Shown: positions 8,801 through 17,374, numbered from the stretch's first letter. The stretch is 36,344 bases of DNA from Actinomycetes bacterium (GCA_021799035.1 JAJZBG010000023.1:1-36344), one strand, 5' to 3'. Numbers and translations are program-made. The notes: generated from the sequence alone by a model not told the origin.

Positions 8801-9365
8801 CGAGATCTCCCTCCATAGAAGCGAGCCTTCTTTCCGTTCGCTCTCGCCTCTTCTTGAACTTGGTGATCCCTGCCGCCTCTTCGATGACCTCTCTGCGATC
8901 TTCCGGTTTTGCATTCAATATCGCATCCAGGTGGCCCTGGGAAATTATCACGTGCTGTTGGCGGCCAACTCCTGCATCCGAGAGAAGGTCCTGAAGGTCA
9001 ATCAGCCGGCAGGAATTTCCATTCAGGAAGTACTCACTTTCTCCAGACCTGAAGAGCGTCCTGGTAACGGTGACCTCGGTAAGGTCTAGGTCAAGACCTC
9101 CGTCTGAGTTGTCTACGACAATCGATACCTCTGCCCGTCCGAGCGGCCCTCTCCTGCCCGCACCGGCAAAGATGACCTCGTCCATCTTTGACGATCGCAC
9201 CGTCTTTGGCCCCTGAGCCCCTAGAACCCAAGCAATTGCATCGGCTATATTTGACTTGCCCGAGCCATTGGGGCCCACAATTACAGAAACGCCCGGCGAG
9301 AGATCGATTGTCACAGGATCGGCGAAGGACTTGAACCCCTTAATTGTCAGGGAGCGTAAGAACAC
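5859..9365 (-). CDS. smc: Chromosome segregation ATPase SMC
   Basis: The product is 1168 residues, full length. The head starts with MFLRSLTIKGFKSFAD and Walker A GPNGSGKS at 31-38; the C-terminal half-head has the signature LSGGERS and Walker B FYILDEVEAALDD. Long coiled coils (about 170-490 and 660-1010) flank a hinge near 500-640. SMC homodimers with ScpA and ScpB organise and help separate newly replicated chromosomes; scpAB are not in the window. The start is GTG with an AAGGAG site 8-9 bases upstream. The rnc-mutM-smc-ftsY order is the usual actinobacterial one. Confidence 0.98.
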   Translation of the reverse strand: MFLRSLTIKGFKSFADPVTIDLSPGVSVIVGPNGSGKSNIADAIAWVLGAQGPKTVRSSKMDEVIFAGAGRRGPLGRAEVSIVVDNSDGGLDLDLTEVTVTRTLFRSGESEYFLNGNSCRLIDLQDLLSDAGVGRQQHVIISQGHLDAILNAKPEDRREVIEEAAGITKFKKRRERTERRLASMEGDLARAGDLVREVKRQIRPLVQQAAKAKRQLELRDRISLLRRYIAGSEIRALENLAEEAAKAQVDAELSVLSIQSEISEVDKAIALLESHSPRVSSDDLFDLITRSEALSERLRSTLSLAKQKRDSLSEKLRASDKSRLIGSLRSELDMVSAELETTEGRIVELGSELSKLEAEEADFKLQETPEIAEKLQGLNARLNEMAGENGQFVSRRRSLSETIARVKSQSEAVGSRLARLQGQSESKAEELDHVRARIEELKGLREQKESQYNLDTDSERALRIDLDKVTEARSSNEVAVNSLQAKVSAFQAAIEEGRSRTQAKVLAQLSGFIGAIVDVIDIESGYEKAFAASVQGFAGSVLIKDLDSALEGLRYLKARNIDGSVISVSQFIDAHGETAEKPPLPVIPLREKISASSAELSRFLDVVLRNTFVVSGTLEEAIGYHRRFPSLIFATVEGERLGPDGLWTASRPMAGTGLALERALRELEEAERKYEASDRDVSAVRVDLQDASSRCQISRRELEAIREELAGLGNLPDRLVSDIEHAAAEIEALEIEQLELHQRAKLAEAELTELDPLLTSQQPILASLESEIAELQRKMKEQFAIRRLLDQKGADLELRAARLEQTRAGLERARDVASSRLAQEIQDEESLRSELASWSRALIGLEHVIKVATSLEEEASALLAGAKRERLQLIDEARLKSERLNEARSRRSQHEAELGEKRDALQLSTIRQSEAKVRLETMGERVRRELGIETEIAKSTPVPEGVHPTEAEYVLRQCEEELSGLGPINELAEVELSELTEKLHFLESQLEDIKASRRDLGKVIRSIDSEMLQLFESAFADVAENFSSLFEQLFQGGKGRLVLVDPDELMQSGLDIEVVLPGKSIKRLSLLSGGERSLIALAFLFSVFRSRPSPFYILDEVEAALDDINLNRFLRLITSFGKSSQLLIISHQKRTMEVADLLYGVTMQEGGSTKVVSQKMSKMALNSE

Positions 9366-9425
9366 CCCAAAATCTCCTTAGCAAGAATCTCCGCGACAGC
9401 AACGAATACAAAAGACTACCTGAAT

Positions 9426-10271
9426 TCACCGTTGACACGAGCGGCAAAGATAAGATGAACGCCCGTTGGCAAAGACCCTCTCTATCTTTTGACCACACCG
9501 AAGGCAATCCATGCCCTCCCGGCCGTAGGCCAGATGCATCTTTTGATACCCACCGATTGCGCCATGAACATCCCTGTATTGCAAGTCCTTCAGACTCGAC
9601 CCTCTGAGAGCAACAGCTTCGCTGAGCACGGCCGGAATAGTTTTCGACAACACGTCCAGCTCAGACTCGCTGAGAGAGCTTCCCGGGCGATCAAAACGAA
9701 TCCCTGCATGGAACAGGATCTCGTCGGCATACATGTTGCCGATTCCGCATACGATCGTTTGGTCCAGAAGCAGCCACTTGATGCCAACGCTGCTGGAGGA
9801 GAACCTCTTTACCGCTTGGCGAACGAGGCCCGGCTCATTTAACGGATCAACCCCCAAACGCCCTAGTGAAGCCGCCATGCCGGAGCTGCCCAGCTCATCG
9901 AGATACATCTGGCCAAAAGTACGCGGATCCACGAAAACCATGAGGGAATCGCCAGAGAGCTCGAACCAAATGTGCGCATGCTTGGGAAGCGAATCGTACA
10001 TGGAGAAGCTCCGAATCTGCCCGCTCATACCCATGTGGGCGACGAGGGCAAGATCCGGTGAAGCGCCGTGACCTACAGCGATTGACAGAAATTTTCCCTT
10101 TCGGAAGACTTCATATACGACACAGCCCGCTAGCGGCTCGGAAAACTCGTCGGAAAAGGCATGAGCTCTTACAGATCTTTGGTGACGAACCGTGACAGAC
10201 TTTATCGTCCTGGCGAGTAGCAGATCGCTTAGGTCTCGCCGAAGGGTTTCAATTTCGGGGAGCTCCGGCAT
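9426..10271 (-). CDS. mutM: Formamidopyrimidine-DNA glycosylase (Fpg/MutM)
   Basis: The product is 281 residues. After removal of Met, Pro1 and Glu2 of the PELPE start are the catalytic base-excision pair; the beta-clamp lysine is in RKGKFL near 58. The helix-two-turn-helix region includes LLLDQTIVCGIGNMYADEIL, and the C-terminal zinc finger is intact (CLRCG ... CRSC). The enzyme removes 8-oxoguanine and formamidopyrimidines and nicks the abasic site. It starts with ATG, 8 bp after the rnc stop. Confidence 0.97.
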   Translation of the reverse strand: MPELPEIETLRRDLSDLLLARTIKSVTVRHQRSVRAHAFSDEFSEPLAGCVVYEVFRKGKFLSIAVGHGASPDLALVAHMGMSGQIRSFSMYDSLPKHAHIWFELSGDSLMVFVDPRTFGQMYLDELGSSGMAASLGRLGVDPLNEPGLVRQAVKRFSSSSVGIKWLLLDQTIVCGIGNMYADEILFHAGIRFDRPGSSLSESELDVLSKTIPAVLSEAVALRGSSLKDLQYRDVHGAIGGYQKMHLAYGREGMDCLRCGQKIERVFANGRSSYLCRSCQR

Positions 10272-10279
10272 CTTCTGGA

Positions 10280-11026
10280 CTATTTCCCGGAAACCTTGGT
10301 ATGCTGCTCAAATTTTGCAATTACCTCAAGGGCATCCTCGGCGGCTCGCTGCTCAGCAAGCTTTTTTGATGAACCCGTACCTCTGCCCAATACTTTGCCG
10401 TCAGCCTTGACCGAAGCCTCAAAGACCCGAGCATGGTCGGGTCCGCTCCAGTCCACTTCATAGGTCGGTGGTTTCATTGCCATCTGCGCCAGGAGCTCTT
10501 GCAGGCGTGATTTGAAGTCAGCCAACCCGGGATCGTGGGCATGAACTTCAATCTCCGGCTTCACGAGCGAGAGAACAAGGCGCTCCGCCGCAGCAAAGCC
10601 AAGTTCAAGATAGACAATCCCCATGACTGCTTCGAGAGAATCCGACAATATCGAGTTCTTGTCCCTCCCTCCGGATGCCTCCTCGCCCCGACCGAGAAGC
10701 AAGATCTCGCCCAAACCGATGGATCTGGCGGCTTTCGACAGTGATTGCGAACTCACCACCGAGGCCCTCAGCTTTGTCAGCTCCCCCTCCTCAAAACTTG
10801 AGAAAGTTGTGAAGATGTACTTCCCGACAATCAAGCCCAGAATCGAATCACCAAGGAACTCGAGGCGCTCGTTGGAACTGACGCCTGGATGTTCTGCACA
10901 ATATGACCTATGCGTAACAGCCTGAGTCAGTCCTGACCTCGACATGCCAGCAATCCCTAGTTTTTCGATCAAGCGGTCCAGCGCTTGCTCGTGCTGCGAT
11001 TGTCCAGCTGCAGCAGTATCAGGCAC
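10280..11026 (-). CDS. rnc: Ribonuclease III
   Basis: The product is 248 residues. The RNase III signature ERLEFLGDS is at 53-61 and the second acidic cluster DSLEAVMG at 129-136, so the metal-binding residues are present. A double-stranded RNA-binding domain fills about 165-240 (DFKSRLQELLAQ, then GRGTGSSKKLAEQRAAEDAL). The enzyme processes rRNA precursors and cleaves double-stranded RNA. The start is GTG at 11026 with a weak ribosome site; about 15 residues before the conserved part are poorly conserved, so the true start could be slightly further in. Confidence 0.96.
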   Translation of the reverse strand: MPDTAAAGQSQHEQALDRLIEKLGIAGMSRSGLTQAVTHRSYCAEHPGVSSNERLEFLGDSILGLIVGKYIFTTFSSFEEGELTKLRASVVSSQSLSKAARSIGLGEILLLGRGEEASGGRDKNSILSDSLEAVMGIVYLELGFAAAERLVLSLVKPEIEVHAHDPGLADFKSRLQELLAQMAMKPPTYEVDWSGPDHARVFEASVKADGKVLGRGTGSSKKLAEQRAAEDALEVIAKFEQHTKVSGK

Positions 11027-11085
11027 TTCGCATACCTAGCCAAATATGAAAAGCAGCGATAGCCCGAAATCCGAATCCAGGACCA

Positions 11086-11346
11086 CTAGATGTTAAGCTT
11101 CTCCACGACATAATCCACAGCATCTCGCACGGTTCTTAGTTCTTCTAAGTCCTCATCTTCAATCCTAAAGCTATTTCCTTGCGATGAGAACTCTTCTTCG
11201 ATCGCCTCCACCAACTCGATTAAAGCAAGAGAATCTGCATTTAGATCATCAGTGAACGAACTTGTCTCCACGATGCCTGACGGATCTATCTCGAGAATGT
11301 CGGCAAGATGATTCCTGATAATTTCGAACACATCGTTTCGAGTCAA
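11086..11346 (-). CDS. acpP: Acyl carrier protein
   Basis: The product is 86 residues, acidic, with the phosphopantetheine attachment serine at 39 in DDLNADSLALIELVEAIEEEF. It carries growing acyl chains for type II fatty-acid synthesis and supplies acyl groups to PlsX, encoded just upstream. The start is TTG at 11346 with a GGGAG site seven bases upstream. A short GTGCC/GGCAC hairpin (11366-11378) lies just above that ribosome site. Confidence 0.95.
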   Translation of the reverse strand: MTRNDVFEIIRNHLADILEIDPSGIVETSSFTDDLNADSLALIELVEAIEEEFSSQGNSFRIEDEDLEELRTVRDAVDYVVEKLNI

Positions 11347-11463
11347 CTAACTTCTCCCAAAATTTGTGCCTTGGGCACCGCCAACAAGGATCATTCCAAC
11401 AAAGCTAAACATTCAAAGACAAAGAAAGGCTCTAGCCCCAACCGCGTAAACCTGAGTCGACTC

Positions 11464-12453
11464 TCACTCGAGATCGGCCGATGCCGCAGCAATTCCAGTC
11501 GACAGCTTTCCGACCAGATCATGCTGAACCAGGACCGATGTTGTTCTAATTGCATGAAATATCGCGTTGGCTGATGACGATCCGTGCGAAATCACGCAGA
11601 CACCATTCACACCCAGCAGCATTGCTCCGCCGTATGAATCCGGATCTAGAGCTGACCAGAGATCAAGCAGCTTGGGAAACGCTGTCTCAAACACCTTCGG
11701 TCCGTCTTCCCCGCTCTGAAGTGCCCCAATCACGGCTTTGGCTACCGCCCGAACCCCACCTTCGAGCGTCTTCAGCACAACGTTGCCGGTGAAACCATCG
11801 GTGACTACCACGTCAACTCGGTCGGACATTACGTCTCGTCCCTCAACATTTCCGATGAAGGTGATCCCTTTTACCCGTTCGAGCAATTTATGCGCCTCTT
11901 TCACCAGCGCATTTCCCTTGGATTTCTCTTCACCGATGGACATTAAGCCAACTTTAGGATTGGCTATGTCGAAGGCCTCTTGGGAGAAGATGGAACCCAT
12001 CTGGCCAAATTGGACTAGCCAGGCAGGAAGACACTCAGAATTTGCCCCCGAATCGAGCAATACGGTCGGAGTGGAACCGGGCACAGGAATAGTTGTTGCA
12101 ATTGCCGGTCTTGCCACTCCACGGATCCTACCCATCTTAAGCAGCGCCGATGCCATGGCGGCCCCAGTGTTTCCAGCCGAAATCATTGCTGAGGCCTTGC
12201 CATCTCTTACCAGCTCAGCACATCTCACAAGCGACGAGTCCCGCTTGGATCTCACAGCGGAGGCCGGATCTTCATCCATGGCAATCACTTCTGAGGCTTC
12301 GAAAATATCGAAATTGTCTAGCTTTTCGAGCGTTTCAGACCTGCCAACCATGATAATAGGCACAGCGAGCTCATCTCGAGCTCTGATTGCGCCTTCTATG
12401 ACCACGCCCGGGGCATTATCGCCGCCCTCCACGTCTAGAGCTATTGGTAGCAC
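11464..12453 (-). CDS. plsX: Phosphate acyltransferase PlsX
   Basis: The product is 329 residues. It opens with LPIALDVEGGDNAPGVVIEGA and has the family stretches SAGNTGAAMASAL, LDSGAN and VVTDGFTGNVVLKTLEGG. PlsX makes acyl-phosphate from acyl-ACP for phosphatidic acid synthesis and sits beside acpP. The GTG start is 3 bp after the rpmF stop, so translation is coupled. A 117-bp gap separates it from acpP. Confidence 0.96.
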   Translation of the reverse strand: MLPIALDVEGGDNAPGVVIEGAIRARDELAVPIIMVGRSETLEKLDNFDIFEASEVIAMDEDPASAVRSKRDSSLVRCAELVRDGKASAMISAGNTGAAMASALLKMGRIRGVARPAIATTIPVPGSTPTVLLDSGANSECLPAWLVQFGQMGSIFSQEAFDIANPKVGLMSIGEEKSKGNALVKEAHKLLERVKGITFIGNVEGRDVMSDRVDVVVTDGFTGNVVLKTLEGGVRAVAKAVIGALQSGEDGPKVFETAFPKLLDLWSALDPDSYGGAMLLGVNGVCVISHGSSSANAIFHAIRTTSVLVQHDLVGKLSTGIAAASADLE

Positions 12454-12456
12454 TTA

Positions 12457-12636
12457 CTATCCCACTTGGACGGCCTGGCGGCCGTGATACCACCCACACG
12501 CAGGACACACCACGTGTGGCTGCTTCGAAGCATTGCACTGAGGACAAACGCTGCGTGATGGAAGCTTCAATGACCACGCCGATGCTCTTTTCGACCTGGT
12601 TTTAGCCTTCGAAGTCTTCCTCTTGGGAACCGCCAT
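12457..12636 (-). CDS. rpmF: Ribosomal protein bL32
   Basis: Reverse-strand reading gives a 59-residue protein starting MAVPKRKTSKAKTRSKRA, the bL32 opening, with the zinc ribbon as CPQC and CPACG further on and the ending YHGRQAVQV. Both CxxC pairs are intact, so this is the zinc-binding (C+) form. The ATG is at 12636 and the TAG at 12457-12459. It precedes plsX as in many bacteria and has a good promoter upstream. Confidence 0.96.
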   Translation of the reverse strand: MAVPKRKTSKAKTRSKRASAWSLKLPSRSVCPQCNASKQPHVVCPACGWYHGRQAVQVG

Positions 12637-12692
12637 CTCAACTCTCTCTCAACGTCGTGGGATCGGATGAATTCCTAGAATTCGATCGACAT

Positions 12693-12698
12693 ATTATA
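12693..12698 (-). promoter_or_regulatory. Likely promoter -10 box for rpmF-plsX-acpP
   Basis: On the minus strand the sequence CGCGTATAATATG contains a perfect TATAAT (12693-12698). TTGCGC about 19 bases further upstream is a poor -35 element. Transcription would begin near 12686, giving a leader of roughly 50 bases before rpmF. Confidence 0.5.
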
Positions 12699-12755
12699 CG
12701 CGCTCGCAGAAGTATCGGCGCAACACGGTGAACCCGGAATTATCAGAATTCCATC

Positions 12756-13289
12756 CTAACGGTCTTTCTCCGCCAGAACGTCAAGCACACTCCATCGTGG
12801 GTCCTTGGTGGTCTTCTCGCAGCCACAAGGCCCAAGATTGAGGTCAGCACCGCAACTAGGACAGAGCCCCTTGCAATCAGCTTTGCAGACCGGAGCCAAC
12901 GGAAGCTCCAGGACAATCTGGTCCTTGACCATATCCTGCAAATCGATGAAATCCCCAGTATACGGATATGTATCGCCTTCAGAACTTGGCGTTGAACCTG
13001 GCTCCGCTCTCTCGAAGAGTTCACGAACTGAAATCTCTAGCTCCCCGAAAGCCGGTTCGAGACAGCGCCTACACTCGCCATTCCATCTTGTTGAGATGGT
13101 TGCCGTTATGAGTATCCCGCCGTGAACGGACTCTGCGGTTCCCGCCACAGCTATATCCTCATCCTCGCTTACTCGGGAAGCCGCGACCTTCAGGTCCGAA
13201 ATTCTTCCGAGGAGTTCGAATCGCACTACCGACCCAGGTGCCTTGCGCAGGCGAGTAATTCCAATTACAAATGGATGTTTTGAACTCAT
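12756..13289 (-). CDS. DUF177 (YceD-like) protein
   Basis: The product is about 177 residues. The DUF177 pattern is visible: GECRRCLEP in the middle, DLQDMVKDQIVLELPLAPVC and the cysteine-rich CKADCKGLCPSCGADLN, followed by a CGCE motif, suggesting metal binding. The family is tied to 23S rRNA or bL32 expression, and rpmF follows it as usual. The likely start is the ATG at 13289, overlapping the previous TGA by one base; an in-frame GTG lies one codon earlier. The gap to rpmF is 119 bp and contains the rpmF promoter. Confidence 0.93.
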   Translation of the reverse strand: MSSKHPFVIGITRLRKAPGSVVRFELLGRISDLKVAASRVSEDEDIAVAGTAESVHGGILITATISTRWNGECRRCLEPAFGELEISVRELFERAEPGSTPSSEGDTYPYTGDFIDLQDMVKDQIVLELPLAPVCKADCKGLCPSCGADLNLGPCGCEKTTKDPRWSVLDVLAEKDR

Positions 13290-13858
13290 CACAAATCCTG
13301 GTCAAAAAATGGGCTGCCGCCCACATCCGGAGCCTCTGCTTCGCCAAGGGGATCATCTGGATTGAAAGGCTCGTTCATTGCCGGAGCAAGCTTCAACCTT
13401 CCGGCTTTAACGGATCTCTGAATTGCCTCCAAGGCAATCTCAAAACCAGCCAATTTCTGATCCACGAAATCCTGGGCCGCGTATTTAAGGCGAGCTGCCT
13501 CCTCCTTGGCCTCTTGAATCATTCTATTGGCAGTCTGGTTAGCCTGGCGCATTATCTCAGTTCGGGCAACGAGACGCTCCGCTTTGGCAGTCGCAGCAGA
13601 GATTATCTCGTCTGCTTCGAAACGAGCCTTCTCAGCAATCTCGTGACGCTCCCTCAAAACCAGTTGAGCGTTGCGAATTTCAACCGGCAGCGCATCCAAC
13701 GCAGCATCTACGAGAAAAAGGATTTCATCTCGGGGCACAAGCACTGAAGCTGAAAGCGGCATAGCCTTAGCATTCTCCACCAACTCGGCGATGGCGGAGA
13801 GCGCCTCTTCTAAAGTGATCCTCTGTTCCGAATACTCGTCATCGTTCAATGTTGTCAT
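13289..13858 (-). CDS. SepIVA/DivIVA-like coiled-coil protein
   Basis: The product is 189 residues. It has a predicted coiled coil over about 60-150, rich in Ala, Glu, Arg and Lys (RERHEIAEKARFEADEII and AKAERLVARTEIMRQANQT), with a short N-terminal helix and an acidic, proline-containing tail. Location between coaD and DUF177-rpmF matches the mycobacterial gene for SepIVA (Rv2927c), a DivIVA-family septation factor. Function is assigned from synteny and coiled-coil character. ATP synthase subunit b-like similarity, also common for such coils, is not supported by context. Confidence 0.8.
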   Translation of the reverse strand: MTTLNDDEYSEQRITLEEALSAIAELVENAKAMPLSASVLVPRDEILFLVDAALDALPVEIRNAQLVLRERHEIAEKARFEADEIISAATAKAERLVARTEIMRQANQTANRMIQEAKEEAARLKYAAQDFVDQKLAGFEIALEAIQRSVKAGRLKLAPAMNEPFNPDDPLGEAEAPDVGGSPFFDQDL

Positions 13859-13887
13859 ACCTGCACTGACACAAATAAATAAACAAC

Positions 13888-14364
13888 CTAGCGAACACTT
13901 TCAGCAAGAGCTGAAGCAACCGGAGGGGGGACCATTGAAGAGACATCTCCTCCATAGTGCCAAACCTCCCTTAACAAGCGCGAAGCCAAGAACGAATACT
14001 CCGCACTTGTGGGAATAAAGACCGTGTCTATTCCAGACAATACGCGGTTCATCTGAGCCATTTGGAGCTCGTTCTCAAAGTCGGATACCGCTCGTAGTCC
14101 CCTTATTATTACCGACGCTCCCATTTCTTTTGCAAGACTAACTACCAGGGTCGATAGTCCCACGATCTCAACGTTGCCAATATGAGCTACGCTCTTCTCA
14201 ATCATCGCCTCCCTCTCCTGAAGCGAGAAGAGCGGCCCGGCCTTCTGCGGATTCCGCATCGCCGCCACAACCACCCTATCGAAAAGTTGAGATGCCCTCT
14301 CGACAATCTCCAAGTGCCCGTTATGGAATGGATCGAATGAACCGGGGAATAGAGCGATCACCAA
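13888..14364 (-). CDS. coaD: Phosphopantetheine adenylyltransferase
   Basis: The product is 158 residues. The nucleotidyltransferase site FPGSFDPFHNGH includes the HxGH motif at 14-17, with IIRGLRAVSDFENELQMAQMN and SAEYSFLASRLLREV further on. CoaD transfers AMP to 4'-phosphopantetheine in coenzyme A synthesis, which also feeds ACP pantetheinylation. The start is TTG at 14364, directly after the rsmD TAG; GTG at 14361 is equally possible. The ending PPPVASALAES is slightly longer than the minimal family length. Confidence 0.97.
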   Translation of the reverse strand: MVIALFPGSFDPFHNGHLEIVERASQLFDRVVVAAMRNPQKAGPLFSLQEREAMIEKSVAHIGNVEIVGLSTLVVSLAKEMGASVIIRGLRAVSDFENELQMAQMNRVLSGIDTVFIPTSAEYSFLASRLLREVWHYGGDVSSMVPPPVASALAESVR

Positions 14365-14919
14365 CTAACTCACAGCACCTTTCTCGACTGCCGATTTAGA
14401 AGCTTTGAACAATGTCACCAATGTAGTTCCATACTTCCGCTCTAACAATTTCTCCAGTCCAGACGGAGGCTGTATGGGGTTCCTAGTTTCGCAAACCATG
14501 ATAGCTGCAGGCACCCTGACCAAGAGCTCATTCCAATCTGCGAATGCGTATGGAGGGTCGAGGAATGCAATGTCAAAATCATTTCCGTGGTAACTATCCA
14601 GGAAGCTGCTGTAATCGGAATTAACGACCCTGTAACGGCTGGGATCCATCTCCAGCCTTCGAAGGTTTTCTTTGATGACTCCTATTGCCCGCTTCGAACG
14701 GTCTACGAAGCAGGCTTCTTTGGCTCCCCGTGAAAGAGCCTCAATCCCCATTGCTCCAGTGCCGGCGAAGAGATCCAGCACCGATTTGCCTTCAATGCCA
14801 ACTCTAGACCAAAGGATGTCAAAAACTGATTTTCTGACCCGCGACGAAGTCGGCCTAGTAGCCTCGGAAACACCTGACAGAAGCTTTCGACTTTTGTTAG
14901 CACCAGTAAGGACCCGCAC
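14365..14919 (-). CDS. rsmD: 16S rRNA (guanine966-N2)-methyltransferase RsmD
   Basis: The product is 184 residues. The start RVLTGANKSRKL is the RsmD opening, the SAM-binding motif is LDLFAGTGAMG at 48-58 and the catalytic motif is DPPYAF at 121-126. It methylates G966 of 16S rRNA during small-subunit assembly. The start is GTG at 14919 with a poor ribosome site, and 150 bp separate it from recG. It abuts coaD. Confidence 0.95.
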   Translation of the reverse strand: MRVLTGANKSRKLLSGVSEATRPTSSRVRKSVFDILWSRVGIEGKSVLDLFAGTGAMGIEALSRGAKEACFVDRSKRAIGVIKENLRRLEMDPSRYRVVNSDYSSFLDSYHGNDFDIAFLDPPYAFADWNELLVRVPAAIMVCETRNPIQPPSGLEKLLERKYGTTLVTLFKASKSAVEKGAVS

Positions 14920-15069
14920 AGAATCAAACCTAGCAAAGATGAGTCTTAGGGAAGCTCCAACTCATGGATTCCGAGCGAGATTAGCGCGTCGCATGACGGT
15001 CTGACACGCCGCTTTCTGATAATTTGTCCGTCCGCAACAACCCATTGCCGGTGATCAAAATAACTCTGC

Positions 15070-17295
15070 CTAGGAAAGGAAAAGGAACTCGCTCTCCTCA
15101 GGATCTTGAAACGCATTCAATTCCCGCTGGAGAAGTGGGTGGCCAGCCATTTCCGGATCATCTCCCACCGTGTCCCTCGCCACGCCCTGCGCAATTTCGA
15201 CTAGGTCTCTGTCTCTAGAAAGCGACGCAAGCTTCAGGTCACTTCTTCCCTTTTGGCGACGCCCAAGGATTGTGCCCTCTCCTCTCAACTCCAAGTCTTT
15301 TTCCGCTAGGAAAAACCCGTCCGTAGAGGACACAAGCGCCTCCAGGCGAGGATTCGCATCCTCTGTGTCCGCCATCGAAACCAAGTAACAGTAACTCTTG
15401 AGGGCCCCTCGCCCCACCCGACCTCTGAGCTGATGCAGTTGGGCAATTCCGAAACGCTCTGCATTTTCAATGACCATCACAGTTGCATTTGGCACGTCTA
15501 CGCCGACTTCAATCACCGTGGTGGCCACAAGGACGTCGAGATGGCGCAGACGGAATTCATCCATCACTGCCTCTTTGTCTCTCGGTAGCATCTGTCCATG
15601 CAGCAATCCCAACCTAAGCCCTTGGAACTCTTCAGCACCCAGCCTCTCAAATTCGTCTATGGCGGATTTTGCAATAACGCGTTCGGAACCCTCTACCAAA
15701 GGGCAGACCACGTAAGCTTGGCGCCCGTTTGCCACCTCGGTCCGAACTCGCTCGATCACTTTCAAATACTGATCCGGCGTCTTCGCCCACCGCGTCAAGA
15801 TGGGGGTTCTTCCTGGAGGCAGTTCATCGAGAATTGTCAGATCCAGGTCGCCAAATACCGTCATCGCAGCTGTTCTCGGAATTGGCGTTGCGGTCATCAC
15901 CAAAACATCTGGATCAAGACCATGTCCAGTCCGCGTCCTCTCTCTCAACACTGCACGCTGTTCAACTCCGAATCTATGCTGCTCATCGACCACGACTGCA
16001 CCAAGCGCATGAAAGACCACCCCATCAGAAATCAGGGCATGCGTTCCAACGACGATGTCAATCTCGCCCGAGGCGAGCCCCTCAAGGATTCGCCGCCTCG
16101 CTGCAGTGGGCGTCTTGCTTGACAGCATTTCGACCCTTATTTGCCGCTCACTCTCTTCGAAAAGTCCGCTGTCACGGGATCCGGGAACGGTGAATCCCTT
16201 GAGAAGCTGTGAAAGCGTGATCCAGTGCTGATCAGCTAGGACTTCCGTTGGGGCCATCAGAGCGCCCTGATACCTGCCTTGGACGGCCATCAAGAGCATG
16301 CCGAGGGCAACGAGCGTCTTCCCCGAACCTACATCGCCTTGAAGCAGCCTGTGCATCGGTATCGGAGATCTCATGTCATTGGCAATCTCGTCTAGAGCAC
16401 GCTTCTGAGCACCCGTCAGATCGAAAGGAAGTGACCCGAAAAACTCGCTTACCAGAGAGTTCACTTCTTGGCTTGGCTCCAAAGATGAATCCTGCGAAAA
16501 GAGTCCCGAATTCAGCCGCGAAGTATGCACCCTGTTGCCAAAGATTGGGTTAACCAGATGCGATATCCCCTTAGAATGCAGCGCTGTCTCCACCTTGGAT
16601 CGCCTGAGCATGAGCTGAAGGCGCAGAAGCTCGTCAAAGGCGAGTCTCCTCCTTGCTGCCCCGGCCTCCGCCATAGTTGATGGGTTGTGAATAGCCCTGA
16701 TCGCCACGGTTCTGGATAGCAGGTCAAGTCTATCGAGGACCCTTTCCGGCACTGGATCCAGAAGGTCTCCTGTCCTGGCCACGGCCTCCTCGATCAGCCT
16801 GGCTATCTCCCACGAGGCAAGACCGGCCTTCTCGGACTGAGGATATATGGGCACAATCCTGCCAGTCCGATCCCCTATCAGGTCAACGATTGGATTTGAC
16901 ATCTGAGTCACCCGACGGAATCTCTCCAATCTGCCGAAAAATGCGGCTTCAACTCCCTCTTTGAGTTGTTTGGCCCGCCAAGGCTGATTGAAGAAAATGA
17001 CGTGAAGATAGCCTGTCCCATCAAACGCGTCAACTTCAACGATGGTCTTACCAGTTCGCGTCCTGCGAGCTTGGACCCGTCTTATGCGCGCCAGGACAAG
17101 TGCCTCTTCCCCTACTGCCAAGTCGGCCAGGGCTGCCTGCCTCGACCGGTCGACATACCTTCGTGGATAGTACGTGACAAGGTCAAAAACCGATTGTATT
17201 CCAAGCTCTAGCAGTGACTTGGCCTTTTTGTCACCTACGCCAGTGAGCCGCGTCACTGGTAGCTCGATTAGCGAAATGAGTTCTCTGATGACCAA
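15070..17295 (-). CDS. recG: ATP-dependent DNA helicase RecG
   Basis: The product is 741 residues. An N-terminal wedge/OB region (about 60-150) precedes helicase motifs: I GDVGSGKT at 320-327, II DEQH at 437-440, III TATPIPRT and VI QLRGRVGRG at 622-630. RecG remodels stalled replication forks and drives branch migration. Wedge residues between 80 and 120 (the FFNQPWRAKQL segment) look normal. It lies 79 bp after the FakA-like gene, a pairing found in many bacteria. Confidence 0.98.
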   Translation of the reverse strand: MVIRELISLIELPVTRLTGVGDKKAKSLLELGIQSVFDLVTYYPRRYVDRSRQAALADLAVGEEALVLARIRRVQARRTRTGKTIVEVDAFDGTGYLHVIFFNQPWRAKQLKEGVEAAFFGRLERFRRVTQMSNPIVDLIGDRTGRIVPIYPQSEKAGLASWEIARLIEEAVARTGDLLDPVPERVLDRLDLLSRTVAIRAIHNPSTMAEAGAARRRLAFDELLRLQLMLRRSKVETALHSKGISHLVNPIFGNRVHTSRLNSGLFSQDSSLEPSQEVNSLVSEFFGSLPFDLTGAQKRALDEIANDMRSPIPMHRLLQGDVGSGKTLVALGMLLMAVQGRYQGALMAPTEVLADQHWITLSQLLKGFTVPGSRDSGLFEESERQIRVEMLSSKTPTAARRRILEGLASGEIDIVVGTHALISDGVVFHALGAVVVDEQHRFGVEQRAVLRERTRTGHGLDPDVLVMTATPIPRTAAMTVFGDLDLTILDELPPGRTPILTRWAKTPDQYLKVIERVRTEVANGRQAYVVCPLVEGSERVIAKSAIDEFERLGAEEFQGLRLGLLHGQMLPRDKEAVMDEFRLRHLDVLVATTVIEVGVDVPNATVMVIENAERFGIAQLHQLRGRVGRGALKSYCYLVSMADTEDANPRLEALVSSTDGFFLAEKDLELRGEGTILGRRQKGRSDLKLASLSRDRDLVEIAQGVARDTVGDDPEMAGHPLLQRELNAFQDPEESEFLFLS

Positions 17296-17331
17296 ACCTC
17301 TAAATTTGCCTCAATTGGTGGCCACACCTTC

Positions 17332-17355
17332 TCACAGCTTATTGGAAAGCTGTGA
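17332..17355 (-). promoter_or_regulatory. Hairpin in the fakA-like/recG intergenic gap
   Basis: TCACAGCTT (17332-17340) and AAGCTGTGA (17347-17355) make a perfect 9-bp stem with a 6-base loop in the 79-bp gap. No U tract follows on the minus strand, so it is not a classical terminator; it may affect mRNA processing or stability. Confidence 0.35.
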
Positions 17356-17374
17356 CACAGTGGATGTCCTCGAG

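Noticed and set aside
11738-12487. Plus-strand open frame of 249 codons opposite plsX
   Set aside because: Antisense to a complete plsX; composition is the mirror of that gene.
12670-12752. Repeated GAATTC-containing palindromes in the DUF177-rpmF gap
   Set aside because: Six-base palindromes with short spacers; common by chance and not linked to a start or stop in a consistent way.
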